A DNA stretch of 40,520 nt. Source: an uncultured Peptoniphilaceae bacterium. GTDB lineage: Bacteria > Bacillota > Clostridia > Tissierellales > Peptoniphilaceae. The notes below the pieces were generated by a model. That model saw only the letters and a list, made by a program, of their open reading frames with translations. It did no database searches and was not told where the DNA came from. Below are positions 7,748-16,738 of this stretch, in pieces. Where the stretch lies: contig CALTTP010000011.1 in the NCBI GenBank assembly GCA_943912255.1, positions 1 to 40,520 of the forward strand, given 5' to 3'. The position numbers and the translations under genes are program-made. How positions within the stretch are numbered: the first letter of the stretch is position 1; every line of letters begins with the position of its first letter.

Positions 7748-10186
7748 ATGGCAGAAAATATGGGAAATGTCGAACAACTCTTAAGCCTTTCTTCCCAGGA
7801 GGCTTTTGATTTTCGACATGATTATATAGGAACAGAGCATGTGCTACTGGCATTTATGAAAATGGGGTCTAAAGACACTGAAATCTTAGAAAAGGCCGGT
7901 GCCAATTACGACAACCTTAAAAAGGTTGTTTTAAAGAGTATAGGTATGGGACATTCGGCTAGAGTGCCTGAGAATTTAACTCCCAGGGTTAAGAGGTTAA
8001 TGGAGTCCAGTCGTGCCATTGCTAGAAGTTTGGGAAGTATCTTTGTTGGAACGGAACATATCCTTATGGCATTAATTGACGACGATGACTCTTTTTCATC
8101 ATATATGATGACCGTTACTGGGGTCAATAAGGATTCTGTAAGACAGGAATTGAAAGAATATTTTTCAAACACTGCAAATAATAATCAACAAAGGGGCCCA
8201 GGTGGTAGAAAAGAAAAATCCTTAGTAGATAAGTTTTCTAAAAACCTAAATGACCTTGCCAAAGAGGGAAAGGTGGACCCTGTAATAGGAAGATCCAAGG
8301 AGATTGAAAGGCTAATTCAAGTTCTTTTAAGAAGAACAAAAAACAACCCTGTTCTAATTGGTGAACCAGGGGTAGGTAAGACTGCCATTGCAGAAGGACT
8401 TGCTCAAAGGATTGTTGAAGGCAATATTCCTGAAATAATTAAAAATAAAGAGATAGTTTCACTGGACTTGGCGGGTATGATTGCAGGAACCAAGTATCGT
8501 GGAGACTTTGAAGAACGTATAAAAGGGGTAATTGAAGAACTTATGAAGAGAGACAATGTAATTCTCTTCATTGATGAATTCCACACTCTAATAGGAGCAG
8601 GTGGAGCAGAAGGAGCTTTAGATGCGGCTAATATACTAAAGCCTAACTTAGCCCGTGGCGATTTACAGATTATTGGAGCTACTACCATAGACGAATATAG
8701 AAAGCATATTGAAAAAGATGCGGCTTTGGAAAGAAGACTCCAACCTATTCTAGTTGAGGAGCCATCTATTGAGGATTCTAAAGAAATTCTTAAGGGTATT
8801 AGGGATAAATTTGAGGCCCATCACAAAGTTACAATTACCGATGAAGCTATAGATGCATCGGTAGAATTATCTGCAAGATATATAACCGATAGGTTCTTGC
8901 CAGATAAAGCTATAGACTTAATAGATGAGGCTTGTTCTAAGATTAGGATTAAAACCTATATTGCCCCACCGGATATTAAGGCTATGGAAGCAGAGCTTGA
9001 AATGTTAAAAAACAACAAGGACCAAGCTGTTGCCACTCAAGATTTTGAAAAGGCGGCTCAGTTTCGTGATGAAATTAGAGATAAGAGAGAGACCTTGACA
9101 AAGACTCAAGATGAGTGGAAGATGAAAAAAACCACCAGGGATATGAGTATTGGATTTGAAGATATAGCGAAAATCGTATCTGACTGGTCAAATGTACCTG
9201 TAACTTCCATGACCAAGGAGGAAAGTGAAAAGTACTTGTACTTGGATAAAAATCTTAAGGAGGTTGTAATAGGTCAAGATGAAGCTATAGACTCCATATC
9301 TAAAGCTATAAAAAGAGCTAGAGTTGGACTTAAAAACCCCAACAGACCTATAGGATCCTTTATCTTTGTTGGACCTACTGGAGTTGGTAAGACCTATTTA
9401 GCAAAGAGTCTTGCCAAGGAATTATTTGGTGAAGAAGAGGCCATGATAAGAATTGATATGTCTGAATATATGGAAAAATTCTCCGTTTCAAGGCTTATTG
9501 GTTCTCCACCAGGATATGTAGGCTATGACGAAGGTGGACAATTAACAGAGGCTGTAAGAAGAAAGCCATACTCTGTTGTGCTATTTGATGAAATAGAAAA
9601 GGCTCACCCTGATGTGTTTAACACTCTTCTACAAGTTTTAGACGACGGAAGATTAACTGACTCAAAGGGAAAGGTAGTCGATTTTAAAAACACCATCCTT
9701 ATTATGACTTCCAATGTTGGAGCAAGTAGTCTACAAAGAAAGAACACCCTAGGTTTCTCATCTGGAGATGATGTGGAAAAAGAGGAATATAAGAAAAATA
9801 AGGAAATAATATCTGAAGAATTGAAAAAGACTTTTAGACCAGAGTTTCTAAACAGATTAGATGAAATAATTCTTTTCCAAAACTTAACAGAAAAGGATGT
9901 TAATAAGGTTTCTAAACTCATGTTAGATGAAATGGTTCAAAGGTTGGCTAAATTGGATATTACAGTTTCCTATGGTGAAGACTTAGTGGACTTTGTAGCT
10001 AAGGAAGGTTTTGACAAGGAATATGGAGCAAGACCGTTGGAAAGAGTCATAAGAACTCAAATAGAGGACTCTTTAGCAGAAGCTATTTTAAGGGAAGACG
10101 TTAAAAAGTCTGATGAAATTGAGATAGAGGTTCAAGAGGACAAGGTACAATTTAAAAAGAAGAAAGAAAGCCTCAAGAGTCTTTAA
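7748..10186 (+). CDS. clpC: ClpC, AAA+ unfoldase of the ClpCP protease
   Basis: ClpC unfolds damaged or tagged proteins and feeds them to ClpP. The 812-residue chain has two N-terminal Clp repeats (about 1-145), AAA-1 with Walker A GEPGVGKT near residue 204 and FIDEFHTL, and a UvrB/C middle domain (EKAAQFRDEI near 440). AAA-2 follows with GPTGVGKT near residue 541 and VVLFDEIEKAHPDV. The middle domain distinguishes ClpC from ClpE and ClpB. It is the last gene of the CtsR-controlled operon; GAAAGGAG supports the start. A terminator lies 40 nt downstream. Confidence 0.96.
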   Translation: MAENMGNVEQLLSLSSQEAFDFRHDYIGTEHVLLAFMKMGSKDTEILEKAGANYDNLKKVVLKSIGMGHSARVPENLTPRVKRLMESSRAIARSLGSIFVGTEHILMALIDDDDSFSSYMMTVTGVNKDSVRQELKEYFSNTANNNQQRGPGGRKEKSLVDKFSKNLNDLAKEGKVDPVIGRSKEIERLIQVLLRRTKNNPVLIGEPGVGKTAIAEGLAQRIVEGNIPEIIKNKEIVSLDLAGMIAGTKYRGDFEERIKGVIEELMKRDNVILFIDEFHTLIGAGGAEGALDAANILKPNLARGDLQIIGATTIDEYRKHIEKDAALERRLQPILVEEPSIEDSKEILKGIRDKFEAHHKVTITDEAIDASVELSARYITDRFLPDKAIDLIDEACSKIRIKTYIAPPDIKAMEAELEMLKNNKDQAVATQDFEKAAQFRDEIRDKRETLTKTQDEWKMKKTTRDMSIGFEDIAKIVSDWSNVPVTSMTKEESEKYLYLDKNLKEVVIGQDEAIDSISKAIKRARVGLKNPNRPIGSFIFVGPTGVGKTYLAKSLAKELFGEEEAMIRIDMSEYMEKFSVSRLIGSPPGYVGYDEGGQLTEAVRRKPYSVVLFDEIEKAHPDVFNTLLQVLDDGRLTDSKGKVVDFKNTILIMTSNVGASSLQRKNTLGFSSGDDVEKEEYKKNKEIISEELKKTFRPEFLNRLDEIILFQNLTEKDVNKVSKLMLDEMVQRLAKLDITVSYGEDLVDFVAKEGFDKEYGARPLERVIRTQIEDSLAEAILREDVKKSDEIEIEVQEDKVQFKKKKESLKSL

Positions 10187-10227
10187 CTGAATAGATATAT
10201 AACAGACAAGAGTCTGTGTTTAAATAA

Positions 10228-10274
10228 AAAAGGCAATTAAACCTTCAATTTTATTGATTGTTTAATTGCCTTTT
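10228..10274 (+). terminator. Terminator after clpC
   Basis: A perfect 15-bp inverted repeat (AAAAGGCAATTAAAC with its complement) around a 17-nt loop, with flanking A and T runs, so it can stop transcription from either side. A smaller hairpin ACAGAC/GTCTGT lies just upstream at 10202-10217. Confidence 0.88.
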
Positions 10275-10317
10275 ACAGTTGAGCATTTTTCTTATAGAAT
10301 AGTTAGGAGGTGGATTA

Positions 10318-11678
10318 TGAAGAAAAAGACTATTTTTAAATGTAATAAATGTGGTTATGAAACCGTATCTTGGACTGGCAAATGTCCGTCTTGTGAAGCT
10401 TGGGGTTCTTTAAAAGAGGTGGAACAGGTACAGGAAAGCTCTCAAAGTGTAAAAGCAACAAAAGAATATAAAAAGCCACTGCGTTTAAAGGATGTTAAAA
10501 TAGATAATTCCCAAAGAATTGTAACTAGTTCCCAGGAATTTAACAGAGTCCTAGGTGGAGGAATTGTACGGGACTGTGTGGTAATACTTACAGCAAGGCC
10601 TGGTGCGGGAAAATCCACTTTATTTTTAGAGATTGTAAATGATCTTTCAAAGAAAAATATTAAAACTCTTTATATCTCTGGGGAAGAATCCGTTTCTCAA
10701 ATTAAGTCTCGAGCCAATAGGATTATGGAGGAGATAAGAGATAATATATGGATAATTTCTACTAATTCCATGGACAATGCCTTAAAGTCTATTGAGGATA
10801 TCGATCCAGATGTGGTATTTATAGATTCAATTCAAACTTTTACCTTAAAAGAGTATACCTCTAGAGCTGGGTCACCTATTCAAACGGTTGAATGTGCCAA
10901 TGCTTTAGTGGAAGTGGCAAAGAACAAGAATAGACCTAGAAGTGTATTTATGATTGGCCATATGACCAAAAATGACGAAATGGCTGGTCTTAGAACTTTG
11001 GAACACTTGGTAGACACGGTAATTTACTTAGAGGGAGAGTCTGATGAGCCATTGAGAGTTTTGATGGCGACGAAAAATAGGTTTGGAAGAACTGGTGAAA
11101 TAGGGCTTTTTAATATGACAGAGGAAGGGATAAAAGAAATAGAAGATATGTCGGATTTCTTTATTACAAAGCGGGAAAGTCCAGCTCCCGGGTCTGCTCT
11201 TTCCATAATCAAAGAGGGCTCTAGGATGATGATTGTGGAAATAGAAGCTCTAGTATCCAAATCCTTCGCACCTTATCCCACTAGAATTGGAGATAGTTTA
11301 AGAAAGGATCAACTTAATACCTTGATTTCCATCTTAGAGGAAAGGGGTAGAATATCTCTGTTTGACAAAAATGTAATTATAAAAGTTACTGGGGGAATTA
11401 GACTTTCGGAACAAGCTGTAAATCTAGCTATAATTATGAGTATAATATCTGCTATTTACAATAAACCTATTGAAATGGGAACTGTTTTTGTAGCAGAAGT
11501 GGGCCTTACTGGCGAGTTAAAGAGAACGCCACAAATCGAACAACGGCTTACGGAACTTGACCGATTAGGATATAAAAAGGCGATAATATCCAAATCCTAT
11601 GATAAACTTAAGGACTTTGAAAATCTTAAAGTTATCCAATGTAACACATTAAAAGAGGTTATGGAAATAGTTTTTTAA
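10318..11678 (+). CDS. radA: RadA (Sms), DNA repair and recombination ATPase
   Basis: RadA is a RecA-like, DnaB-type helicase that helps branch migration and processing of recombination intermediates. The 453-residue protein begins with a C4 zinc finger (CNKC and CPSC, residues 9-27). It then has Walker A ARPGAGKST near residue 95, the RadA-specific KNRFG motif near 252, and a C-terminal Lon protease-like domain without catalytic use. The ATG at 10318 is preceded by AGGAGGTG. The frame stays open upstream to 10266, but that part overlaps the clpC terminator and is not coding. In relatives radA often follows clpC, as here. Confidence 0.94.
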
Positions 11679-11684
11679 TAAGCC

Positions 11685-11713
11685 TTGACAAGTTAAAATA
11701 ATTAAAGTATTAT
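11685..11713 (+). promoter_or_regulatory. SigA promoter of the T-box leader
   Basis: TTGACA, 17-bp spacer, TATTAT. Transcription would begin near 11720, just before the T-box stem I. Confidence 0.8.
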
Positions 11714-11723
11714 AAACTCAAAC

Positions 11724-11977
11724 CGATGACAGAGAAAAGTATATATAAAAATATTTGACAGCGAGTTGCCGTAGGTGGAAGGGCAATGAAATTATTTATA
11801 TAGAATGGTCTTTGGAGGGCAGAGGGAAAGGAAACGAGTACTAGCTGACGGGAGCCTCATCCGTTATCAACGAGGGGGATATTGTGGTATTACTAATTGT
11901 ATCCTTGGAAGAGTGCACTATTTGGGTGGTATAGCAAAACATGACTTTTGTCCCTTTGGGATAAAGGTCTTTTTTTA
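11724..11977 (+). promoter_or_regulatory. T-box leader, tryptophan specific
   Basis: The leader has stem I features (AGTATATATAAA with TTTATATAGAA, an apical AGCGAG...GGTGGAA). The specifier loop reads GAA-TGG-TC, with the Trp codon TGG at 11806-11808. The T-box bulge sequence TGGGTGGTATAGC is at 11923-11935. The terminator is a 12-bp stem at 11943-11969 (GACTTTTGTCCC with GGATAAAGGTC) followed by seven or more T. Uncharged tRNA-Trp should stabilise the antiterminator and switch on the transporter genes. A 65-codon frame inside the leader is not a gene. Confidence 0.93.
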
Positions 11978-12052
11978 TTTATTATCTAGTACTGGATTTT
12001 AAGTGCTATCAAAGTTTGATTTCTTCCAAGAAAGAAGAAAGAGGAAAGGTAA

Positions 12053-13048
12053 ATGAAGAAAAAAATATTTGGTATTTTAATTATCTTATCTTTGCTAACC
12101 GCTTGTAATGGAGGCGTTTTGGCAGGTGATAAAAAAGATGGAGATAAAAACTACTCCATTAGCATTAGTCAATTTGCACAACATGAGTCTTTAAACAACT
12201 GTAGAAATGGTCTATTGGAAGGGTTGAAAGATCAAGGTTTAATTGAAGGTGAAAATTTAAAAATAGAATATAAGAATTCAGACGGAGATTTGGCCATAGC
12301 AAATCAAATTGCTCAACAAATGGCAAATAGCAATACTGATTTAGTCGTTGCCATATCTACTCCATCAGCAATGGCTAATTTTAATGCCCTTTTGAACACG
12401 AACACACCTTTGGTGTATACAGCTATAACAGATCCTATTGAAGCCCAATTGGCCAATGAAGATAAGACTCCCACAGGTAATGTAACTGGAACTAGTGATG
12501 TCCTACCAGTTGAGGCTCAATTAAAGACCATAAGGGAAATATTACCAGAAGCTAAAAATTTGGGAATTCTCTACACCAGTTCTGAATCTAGTTCGGTTTC
12601 AACTATAAAGATATATGAAGAATTGGCGCCTAAATATGGCTTTAATCTTATAAGTCAAGCAGTGACCCAGTCATCAGATATACCTTTAGCAGCAGATAAC
12701 ATAATTGAAAAAGTGGATGTGATGACCAATATTCTTGACAATAATGTTGTAAATTCCCTTCCTTTAATTATGGATAAGGCTAATACTGCTAAAATTCCAG
12801 TTTTTGGTTCAGAGATAGAACAGGTTAAATTAGGATGTATTGCAGCTGAAGGAATAGATTATGAGGATTTGGGTCGTCAGACTGGAATAATGGCGGCTAA
12901 GGTCTTAAAAGGAGAAATTGATGCTTCAAGTACTAAATTTGAAACATTTACAAATCCAAACCTATATATAAACAAGAAGACTTTCCAAGATTTAAATATT
13001 GAAATTCCTGAAGGCTTAGAAAAAAGAGCTACAGAAGTATTTGAATAG
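12053..13048 (+). CDS. trpX: TrpX-type ABC substrate-binding lipoprotein
   Basis: This is the extracellular binding component of the transporter. The 331-residue product has a signal peptide with lipobox LLTAC (Cys18) and then an ABC_sub_bind-type two-lobe fold (PF04392 by resemblance): HESLNNCRNGLLEGLKDQG, STPSAMAN, and VFGSEIEQVKLGCIAAEGIDY. The Trp T-box just upstream, with specifier TGG, points to tryptophan or a precursor as ligand, as proposed for TrpXYZ in other Firmicutes. AGGAAAGG supports the start. The permease gene follows after 8 nt. Confidence 0.88.
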   Translation: MKKKIFGILIILSLLTACNGGVLAGDKKDGDKNYSISISQFAQHESLNNCRNGLLEGLKDQGLIEGENLKIEYKNSDGDLAIANQIAQQMANSNTDLVVAISTPSAMANFNALLNTNTPLVYTAITDPIEAQLANEDKTPTGNVTGTSDVLPVEAQLKTIREILPEAKNLGILYTSSESSSVSTIKIYEELAPKYGFNLISQAVTQSSDIPLAADNIIEKVDVMTNILDNNVVNSLPLIMDKANTAKIPVFGSEIEQVKLGCIAAEGIDYEDLGRQTGIMAAKVLKGEIDASSTKFETFTNPNLYINKKTFQDLNIEIPEGLEKRATEVFE

Positions 13049-13056
13049 GTGATGGA

Positions 13057-13926
13057 ATGAATATATTATTAGGTTTATTAGAACAAGGCCTTATTTTTGG
13101 AATCCTTTCATTAGGTCTTTATATAACTTATTCCATACTGAATTTTCCAGACCTTTCAGTGGATGGGACATTTCCTCTAGGGGGAGCTATTTCAACTTAC
13201 TTTATACTAAAGGGATTTGGTGGAGAATTAGCACTAATAATGGCCATTGTAGCTGGGGGTCTTGCGGGACTAATTACAGGGATAATCCATGTAAAATTGA
13301 AAATAAAGGACTTGTTGTCAGGAATTATCGTTATGACAGGTCTTTATACTGTAAATCTATTTATAGCAGGTAAATCAAATGTTCCTATTTTCAATGAAAA
13401 GACGATTTTTAACAATGAATTAAACAAAAGTCTTGGATTCTTAGGGAATTATAAAAGATTAATTATAGTGTTGATTTTTACCTTGGTTTTCAAACTGCTT
13501 TTAGACTTATATTTAAAGACCAAATCAGGATACCTTTTAAAAGCTACAGGAAACAATTCTACATTGGTTAAACTTTTGGGAAAAGACCCAGGTAATATGA
13601 AAATTCTTGGTTTGGTAATGGCAAATGCCCTAGTATGTGCAGCAGGAGCTATAATGATGCAGCATCAAAGATTTTTTGAGATTTCCATGGGTACTGGAAC
13701 TATGATAATAGGACTGGCATCGGTGATTATAGGAGTTAAGGTCTTTAAAAAACTACCTTTTAAAGATACTACTAAAGTAATACTTGGATCTATAGTATAT
13801 AGAGGTATTATCGCCGTTGCCATTATGATTGGACTTTCTCCAAATAGTATGAAACTTATTACCGCCATAATATTTTTGGTGATTCTTTTAATCAGTAGGA
13901 GGGATGAAGAGGATGTTAGAGCTTAA
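13057..13926 (+). CDS. trpY: TrpY-type ABC permease
   Basis: The 289-residue membrane protein has about eight hydrophobic segments and belongs to the branched-chain-type permease group (BPD_transp_2). The N-terminal DLSVDGTFPLGGA and the central GKDPGNMKILGLVMANALVCAAGAI match the permeases paired with PF04392 binding proteins. It would form the membrane channel for tryptophan uptake. It overlaps the ATPase gene by 14 bp, which suggests coupled translation. Control by the upstream Trp T-box is inferred for the whole operon. Confidence 0.87.
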   Translation: MNILLGLLEQGLIFGILSLGLYITYSILNFPDLSVDGTFPLGGAISTYFILKGFGGELALIMAIVAGGLAGLITGIIHVKLKIKDLLSGIIVMTGLYTVNLFIAGKSNVPIFNEKTIFNNELNKSLGFLGNYKRLIIVLIFTLVFKLLLDLYLKTKSGYLLKATGNNSTLVKLLGKDPGNMKILGLVMANALVCAAGAIMMQHQRFFEISMGTGTMIIGLASVIIGVKVFKKLPFKDTTKVILGSIVYRGIIAVAIMIGLSPNSMKLITAIIFLVILLISRRDEEDVRA

Positions 13927-14692
13927 AAATATATATAAGACTTTTAATAAAAATAGTCCCAATCCTACCATACTTTTTAAAGACTTAAATTTGAATTTCA
14001 AAAAAGGTGAATTTGTAACTATAATTGGAAGCAATGGTTCTGGTAAGAGTACGCTTTTAAATATTATTAGTGGTGGAACGGGAATAGATTCTGGGCAAAT
14101 ATTAATTAACGGTAAAGATATTACAAATACCAAAGATTTTCAGAGATATGGTTATATGGGAAGAGTTTTTCAAAACACAGCCCTAGGGAACTGTTCCACT
14201 ATGACGGTTTTTGAAAATTTATTGTTGGCGGAAAATAAAAATAGAAAATGGGATCTATCTCCAGCCATAAATATGAACAAGATAAGTGAATATAAGGAAA
14301 AGCTAAAAGAAGTTGGATTAGGTCTGGAAAGTAAATTGGATATACCTATGTCAAAACTATCTGGTGGTCAAAGACAGGTAGTATCATTATTAATGGCCAC
14401 ATTGCCAAAAATAGACCTGCTGATACTAGATGAACATACGGCGGCGTTAGATCCTAAAACGGCAGAAAGGGTTATGGAGATTACAAAAGAACAAGTGGAA
14501 AAGAGAAATCTTACAACTCTTATGGTTACTCACAACTTAGACCATGCTATTAAATATGGCAATAGACTGATTATGCTTCATGAAGGAGCTATAATCCTAG
14601 ACATGGATGAAAAAGAAAAGGAAAAAGCTAAACTAGATGATTTATTAGACATCTTTAATAAAATCTCAATAAGACGAGGAAATTCAATATAA
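13913..14692 (+). CDS. trpZ: TrpZ-type ABC ATPase
   Basis: The 259-residue cytoplasmic ATPase has Walker A GSNGSGKST near residue 38, the signature LSGGQRQ, Walker B LLILDEHTAALD and H-loop MVTHN. I prefer the second ATG (13913, MLELKNIYKTF), because AGGAGG at 13897-13902 is only 1 nt from the first in-frame ATG at 13904 and 10 nt from this one. The gene closes the T-box-controlled transporter operon. Only a weak hairpin (around 14699-14733) follows before tuf. Confidence 0.9.
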   Translation: MLELKNIYKTFNKNSPNPTILFKDLNLNFKKGEFVTIIGSNGSGKSTLLNIISGGTGIDSGQILINGKDITNTKDFQRYGYMGRVFQNTALGNCSTMTVFENLLLAENKNRKWDLSPAINMNKISEYKEKLKEVGLGLESKLDIPMSKLSGGQRQVVSLLMATLPKIDLLILDEHTAALDPKTAERVMEITKEQVEKRNLTTLMVTHNLDHAIKYGNRLIMLHEGAIILDMDEKEKEKAKLDDLLDIFNKISIRRGNSI

Positions 14693-14745
14693 GACCAGAA
14701 TTATTAAGAAAATATAAAATTTCTTTGATAATTAGGCCCTTACAG

Positions 14746-14774
14746 TTGATTAATTCCCATGTCTATATTAGAAT
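14746..14774 (+). promoter_or_regulatory. Probable promoter of tuf
   Basis: TTGATT, 17-bp spacer, TAGAAT, 33 nt before the start codon. Fair but not consensus. Confidence 0.5.
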
Positions 14775-14807
14775 AGAATAAAAGCATATGCTATCAAGGG
14801 GGATATA

Positions 14808-16001
14808 ATGGGAAAATCAAAATTTGAAAGAACAAAACCACATGTTAATATAGGAACAATTGGTCACGTAGACCACGGTAAAACCACATTAACAGCAGCA
14901 ATCACATACGTATTAAACAAGAGATTTGGATCAGGAGAATTCATTGACTATGCAAACATAGACAAAGCTCCAGAAGAAAGAGAAAGAGGAATAACAATCT
15001 CAACATCTCACGTAGAATACGAAACAGACAAGAGACACTACGCACACGTAGACTGTCCAGGTCACGCTGACTACGTAAAGAACATGATTACAGGAGCAGC
15101 ACAAATGGACGGAGCAATCCTTGTAGTATCAGCTGCAGACGGTCCAATGCCACAAACAAGAGAACATATCCTACTAGGAAGACAAGTAGGAATACCAAAG
15201 ATAATAGTATTCCTAAACAAAGAAGACCAAGTAGATGATCCAGAACTAATCGAATTAGTAGAAATGGAAGTAAGAGACCTACTAAACGAATACGAATACG
15301 ACGGAGACAACACACCAATTGTAGTAGGGTCAGCATTAAAAGCATTAGAAGATCCAGACGGAGAATGGGGAGACAAGATAGTTAAACTAATGGAAGAAGT
15401 AGACGAATACATTCCAGAACCAGAAAGAGACACAGACCAACCATTCCTAATGCCAGTAGAAGATATCTTCTCAATCACAGGAAGAGGAACCGTAGCAACA
15501 GGAAGAATCGAAAGAGGAACCCTAAAAGTTGGAGACAACGTAGAAATCGTAGGACTAACAGAAGAAAAGAGAACAGTAGTAGTAACAGGAGTAGAAATGT
15601 TCAAGAAGCTTCTAGAACAAGCAGAAGCAGGAGATAACATAGGAGCATTACTAAGAGGAGTTCAAAGAGAAGAAATCGAAAGAGGACAAGTATTAGCAGC
15701 TCCAGGAACAATTCACCCACACACAAAGTTCGAAGCAGAAGTGTATGTATTGACAAAAGATGAAGGAGGAAGACACACACCATTCTTCTCAGGATACAGA
15801 CCACAATTCTTCTTTAGAACAACAGACGTAACAGGAGACATCCAACTAGAAGAAGGCGTAGAAATGGTAATGCCAGGAGATAATGCAAAATTCATTATCG
15901 AACTAATTACCCCAATCGCCATAGAAGAAGGACTACGTTTTGCCATCAGAGAAGGTGGAAGAACAGTAGGAGCCGGAGTTGTTACAAAGATAATGGAATA
16001 G
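14808..16001 (+). CDS. tuf: Elongation factor Tu
   Basis: EF-Tu delivers aminoacyl-tRNA to the ribosome as a GTP complex. The 397-residue protein shows G1 GHVDHGKT (19-26), the switch I sequence RGITIS, G3 DCPGHADY, and G4 NKED where many homologues have NKCD. The two beta-barrel domains carry the usual signatures (TGRGTVATGRIERG, GDNIGALLRG, VTGDIQL). AAGGGGG supports the start. Codon use differs strongly from neighbours: A-ended codons (ACA, GCA, CCA, GTA, CTA, AGA) dominate for most of the gene. That fits a highly expressed gene or concerted evolution with a second tuf copy. It is not next to fusA or rpsL and has its own terminator. Confidence 0.97.
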   Translation: MGKSKFERTKPHVNIGTIGHVDHGKTTLTAAITYVLNKRFGSGEFIDYANIDKAPEERERGITISTSHVEYETDKRHYAHVDCPGHADYVKNMITGAAQMDGAILVVSAADGPMPQTREHILLGRQVGIPKIIVFLNKEDQVDDPELIELVEMEVRDLLNEYEYDGDNTPIVVGSALKALEDPDGEWGDKIVKLMEEVDEYIPEPERDTDQPFLMPVEDIFSITGRGTVATGRIERGTLKVGDNVEIVGLTEEKRTVVVTGVEMFKKLLEQAEAGDNIGALLRGVQREEIERGQVLAAPGTIHPHTKFEAEVYVLTKDEGGRHTPFFSGYRPQFFFRTTDVTGDIQLEEGVEMVMPGDNAKFIIELITPIAIEEGLRFAIREGGRTVGAGVVTKIME

Positions 16002-16011
16002 TAAAAAATTG

Positions 16012-16040
16012 GAGAGCCTTTAAAGGCTCTCATTTTTTTT
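16012..16040 (+). terminator. Terminator after tuf
   Basis: Perfect palindrome GAGAGCCTTTAAAGGCTCTC followed by a run of eight T. Confidence 0.93.
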
Positions 16041-16690
16041 AAGCGGTTTTTAAAACCTCTAGAAATTGAAGGGTTTTCGAAGTTTTATAAACTTCGGGAA
16101 ATTTATTTATTTGAATATTTTCTTTTCTATCTTAAAGGGAATTCGGAATCTATTTGATGGTTCCATTTCCCTTCCCTTTTAATCCCGACCTTTTGCCTCC
16201 AAAAATTCAAGGGCTAACGCCGCCCCTGAAAACCCTGCTGTAAAAGCAGTAGGAAAGCTGATGGCTTTCCTTCAAAAAACTTCGTAGTTGGGCAATAAGC
16301 ACTGCAGAACGTTTTTATTTTCAGTAATACAGTTAATAGATAGAAATAGACAACTTCAATAATTGAAACTGAGTGCTGGATAACCTCTATTTACGTATGT
16401 ATTCTAACGGACTCTCCCTTAAAAAACCATATCTTATTTAGTCGGGGACTCAGCACTACAGAACTTTTTTACTATAATGAAAAGGTCTTTCATATTTTGT
16501 TCTTTAATTTTTAAGTAATTTGATTTTAAAGATTCATCTCTCTTTTATTAAAGGATGTTCTATATTGGCAAAAAAAGTTCATAATTTCAAGGCTTTATAG
16601 GTTGTTCAATGGTATTTTTACTCTTTGAAATTTTTCTCTAGCTTGTATTGGTTTAAAATTTTAGGAAAATGGAAAAATAATTGAAATAAT
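16041..16690. other. 650-nt gene-free stretch with repeats and hairpins
   Basis: No credible gene was found. It holds hairpins CTGCT/AGCAG (about 16232-16246) and GGAAAGC/GCTTTCC (about 16252-16270). A diverged direct repeat of about 37 nt is built around AGCACTRCAGAAC plus a T run (16298 and 16452). Between these, AGTGCTG at 16372 can pair with either AGCACT copy, so two alternative long stems are possible. On the minus strand 16160-16260 has a short open stretch reading GFSGAALALEFLEAKG without a start or ribosome site. It may be a dispersed repeat or a structured RNA; I cannot decide. Confidence 0.45.
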
Positions 16691-16691
16691 T

Positions 16692-16705
16692 TGTAAACGT
16701 TTCTT
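16692..16705 (+). promoter_or_regulatory. cre-like CcpA site
   Basis: TGTAAACGTTTCTT matches 13 of 14 positions of the cre consensus TGWAARCGYTWNCW. It overlaps the -35 of the promoter at 16704, a position that would give repression. Confidence 0.5.
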
Positions 16706-16732
16706 GCATTTTTCTTTTTTTAGTTGTATAAT
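16704..16732 (+). promoter_or_regulatory. SigA promoter of a short transcript
   Basis: TTGCAT, 17-bp spacer, TATAAT. Predicted start near 16739. A strong terminator follows only about 75 nt later. Confidence 0.7.
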
Positions 16733-16738
16733 GTTCTT

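Noticed and set aside
7386..7853. Minus-strand frame of 155 codons over mcsA/clpC
   Set aside because: Antisense shadow of two well-supported genes.
10272..10300. Promoter TTTACA-17-TAGAAT before radA
   Set aside because: The -35 lies in the clpC terminator and the start would fall on the ribosome site; radA may instead be read from upstream. Not listed as a feature.
11805..12002. 65-codon open frame beginning at 11805
   Set aside because: It lies wholly inside the T-box leader, covering the specifier and terminator; no ribosome site.
15071..15640. Long minus-strand frame of 189 codons inside tuf
   Set aside because: Shadow of the extreme codon bias of tuf; Ser/Thr-rich low-complexity product, no ribosome site.
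16160..16260. Minus-strand coding remnant reading GFSGAALALEFLEAKG
   Set aside because: No start, no ribosome site, short; recorded only as part of the unexplained stretch.
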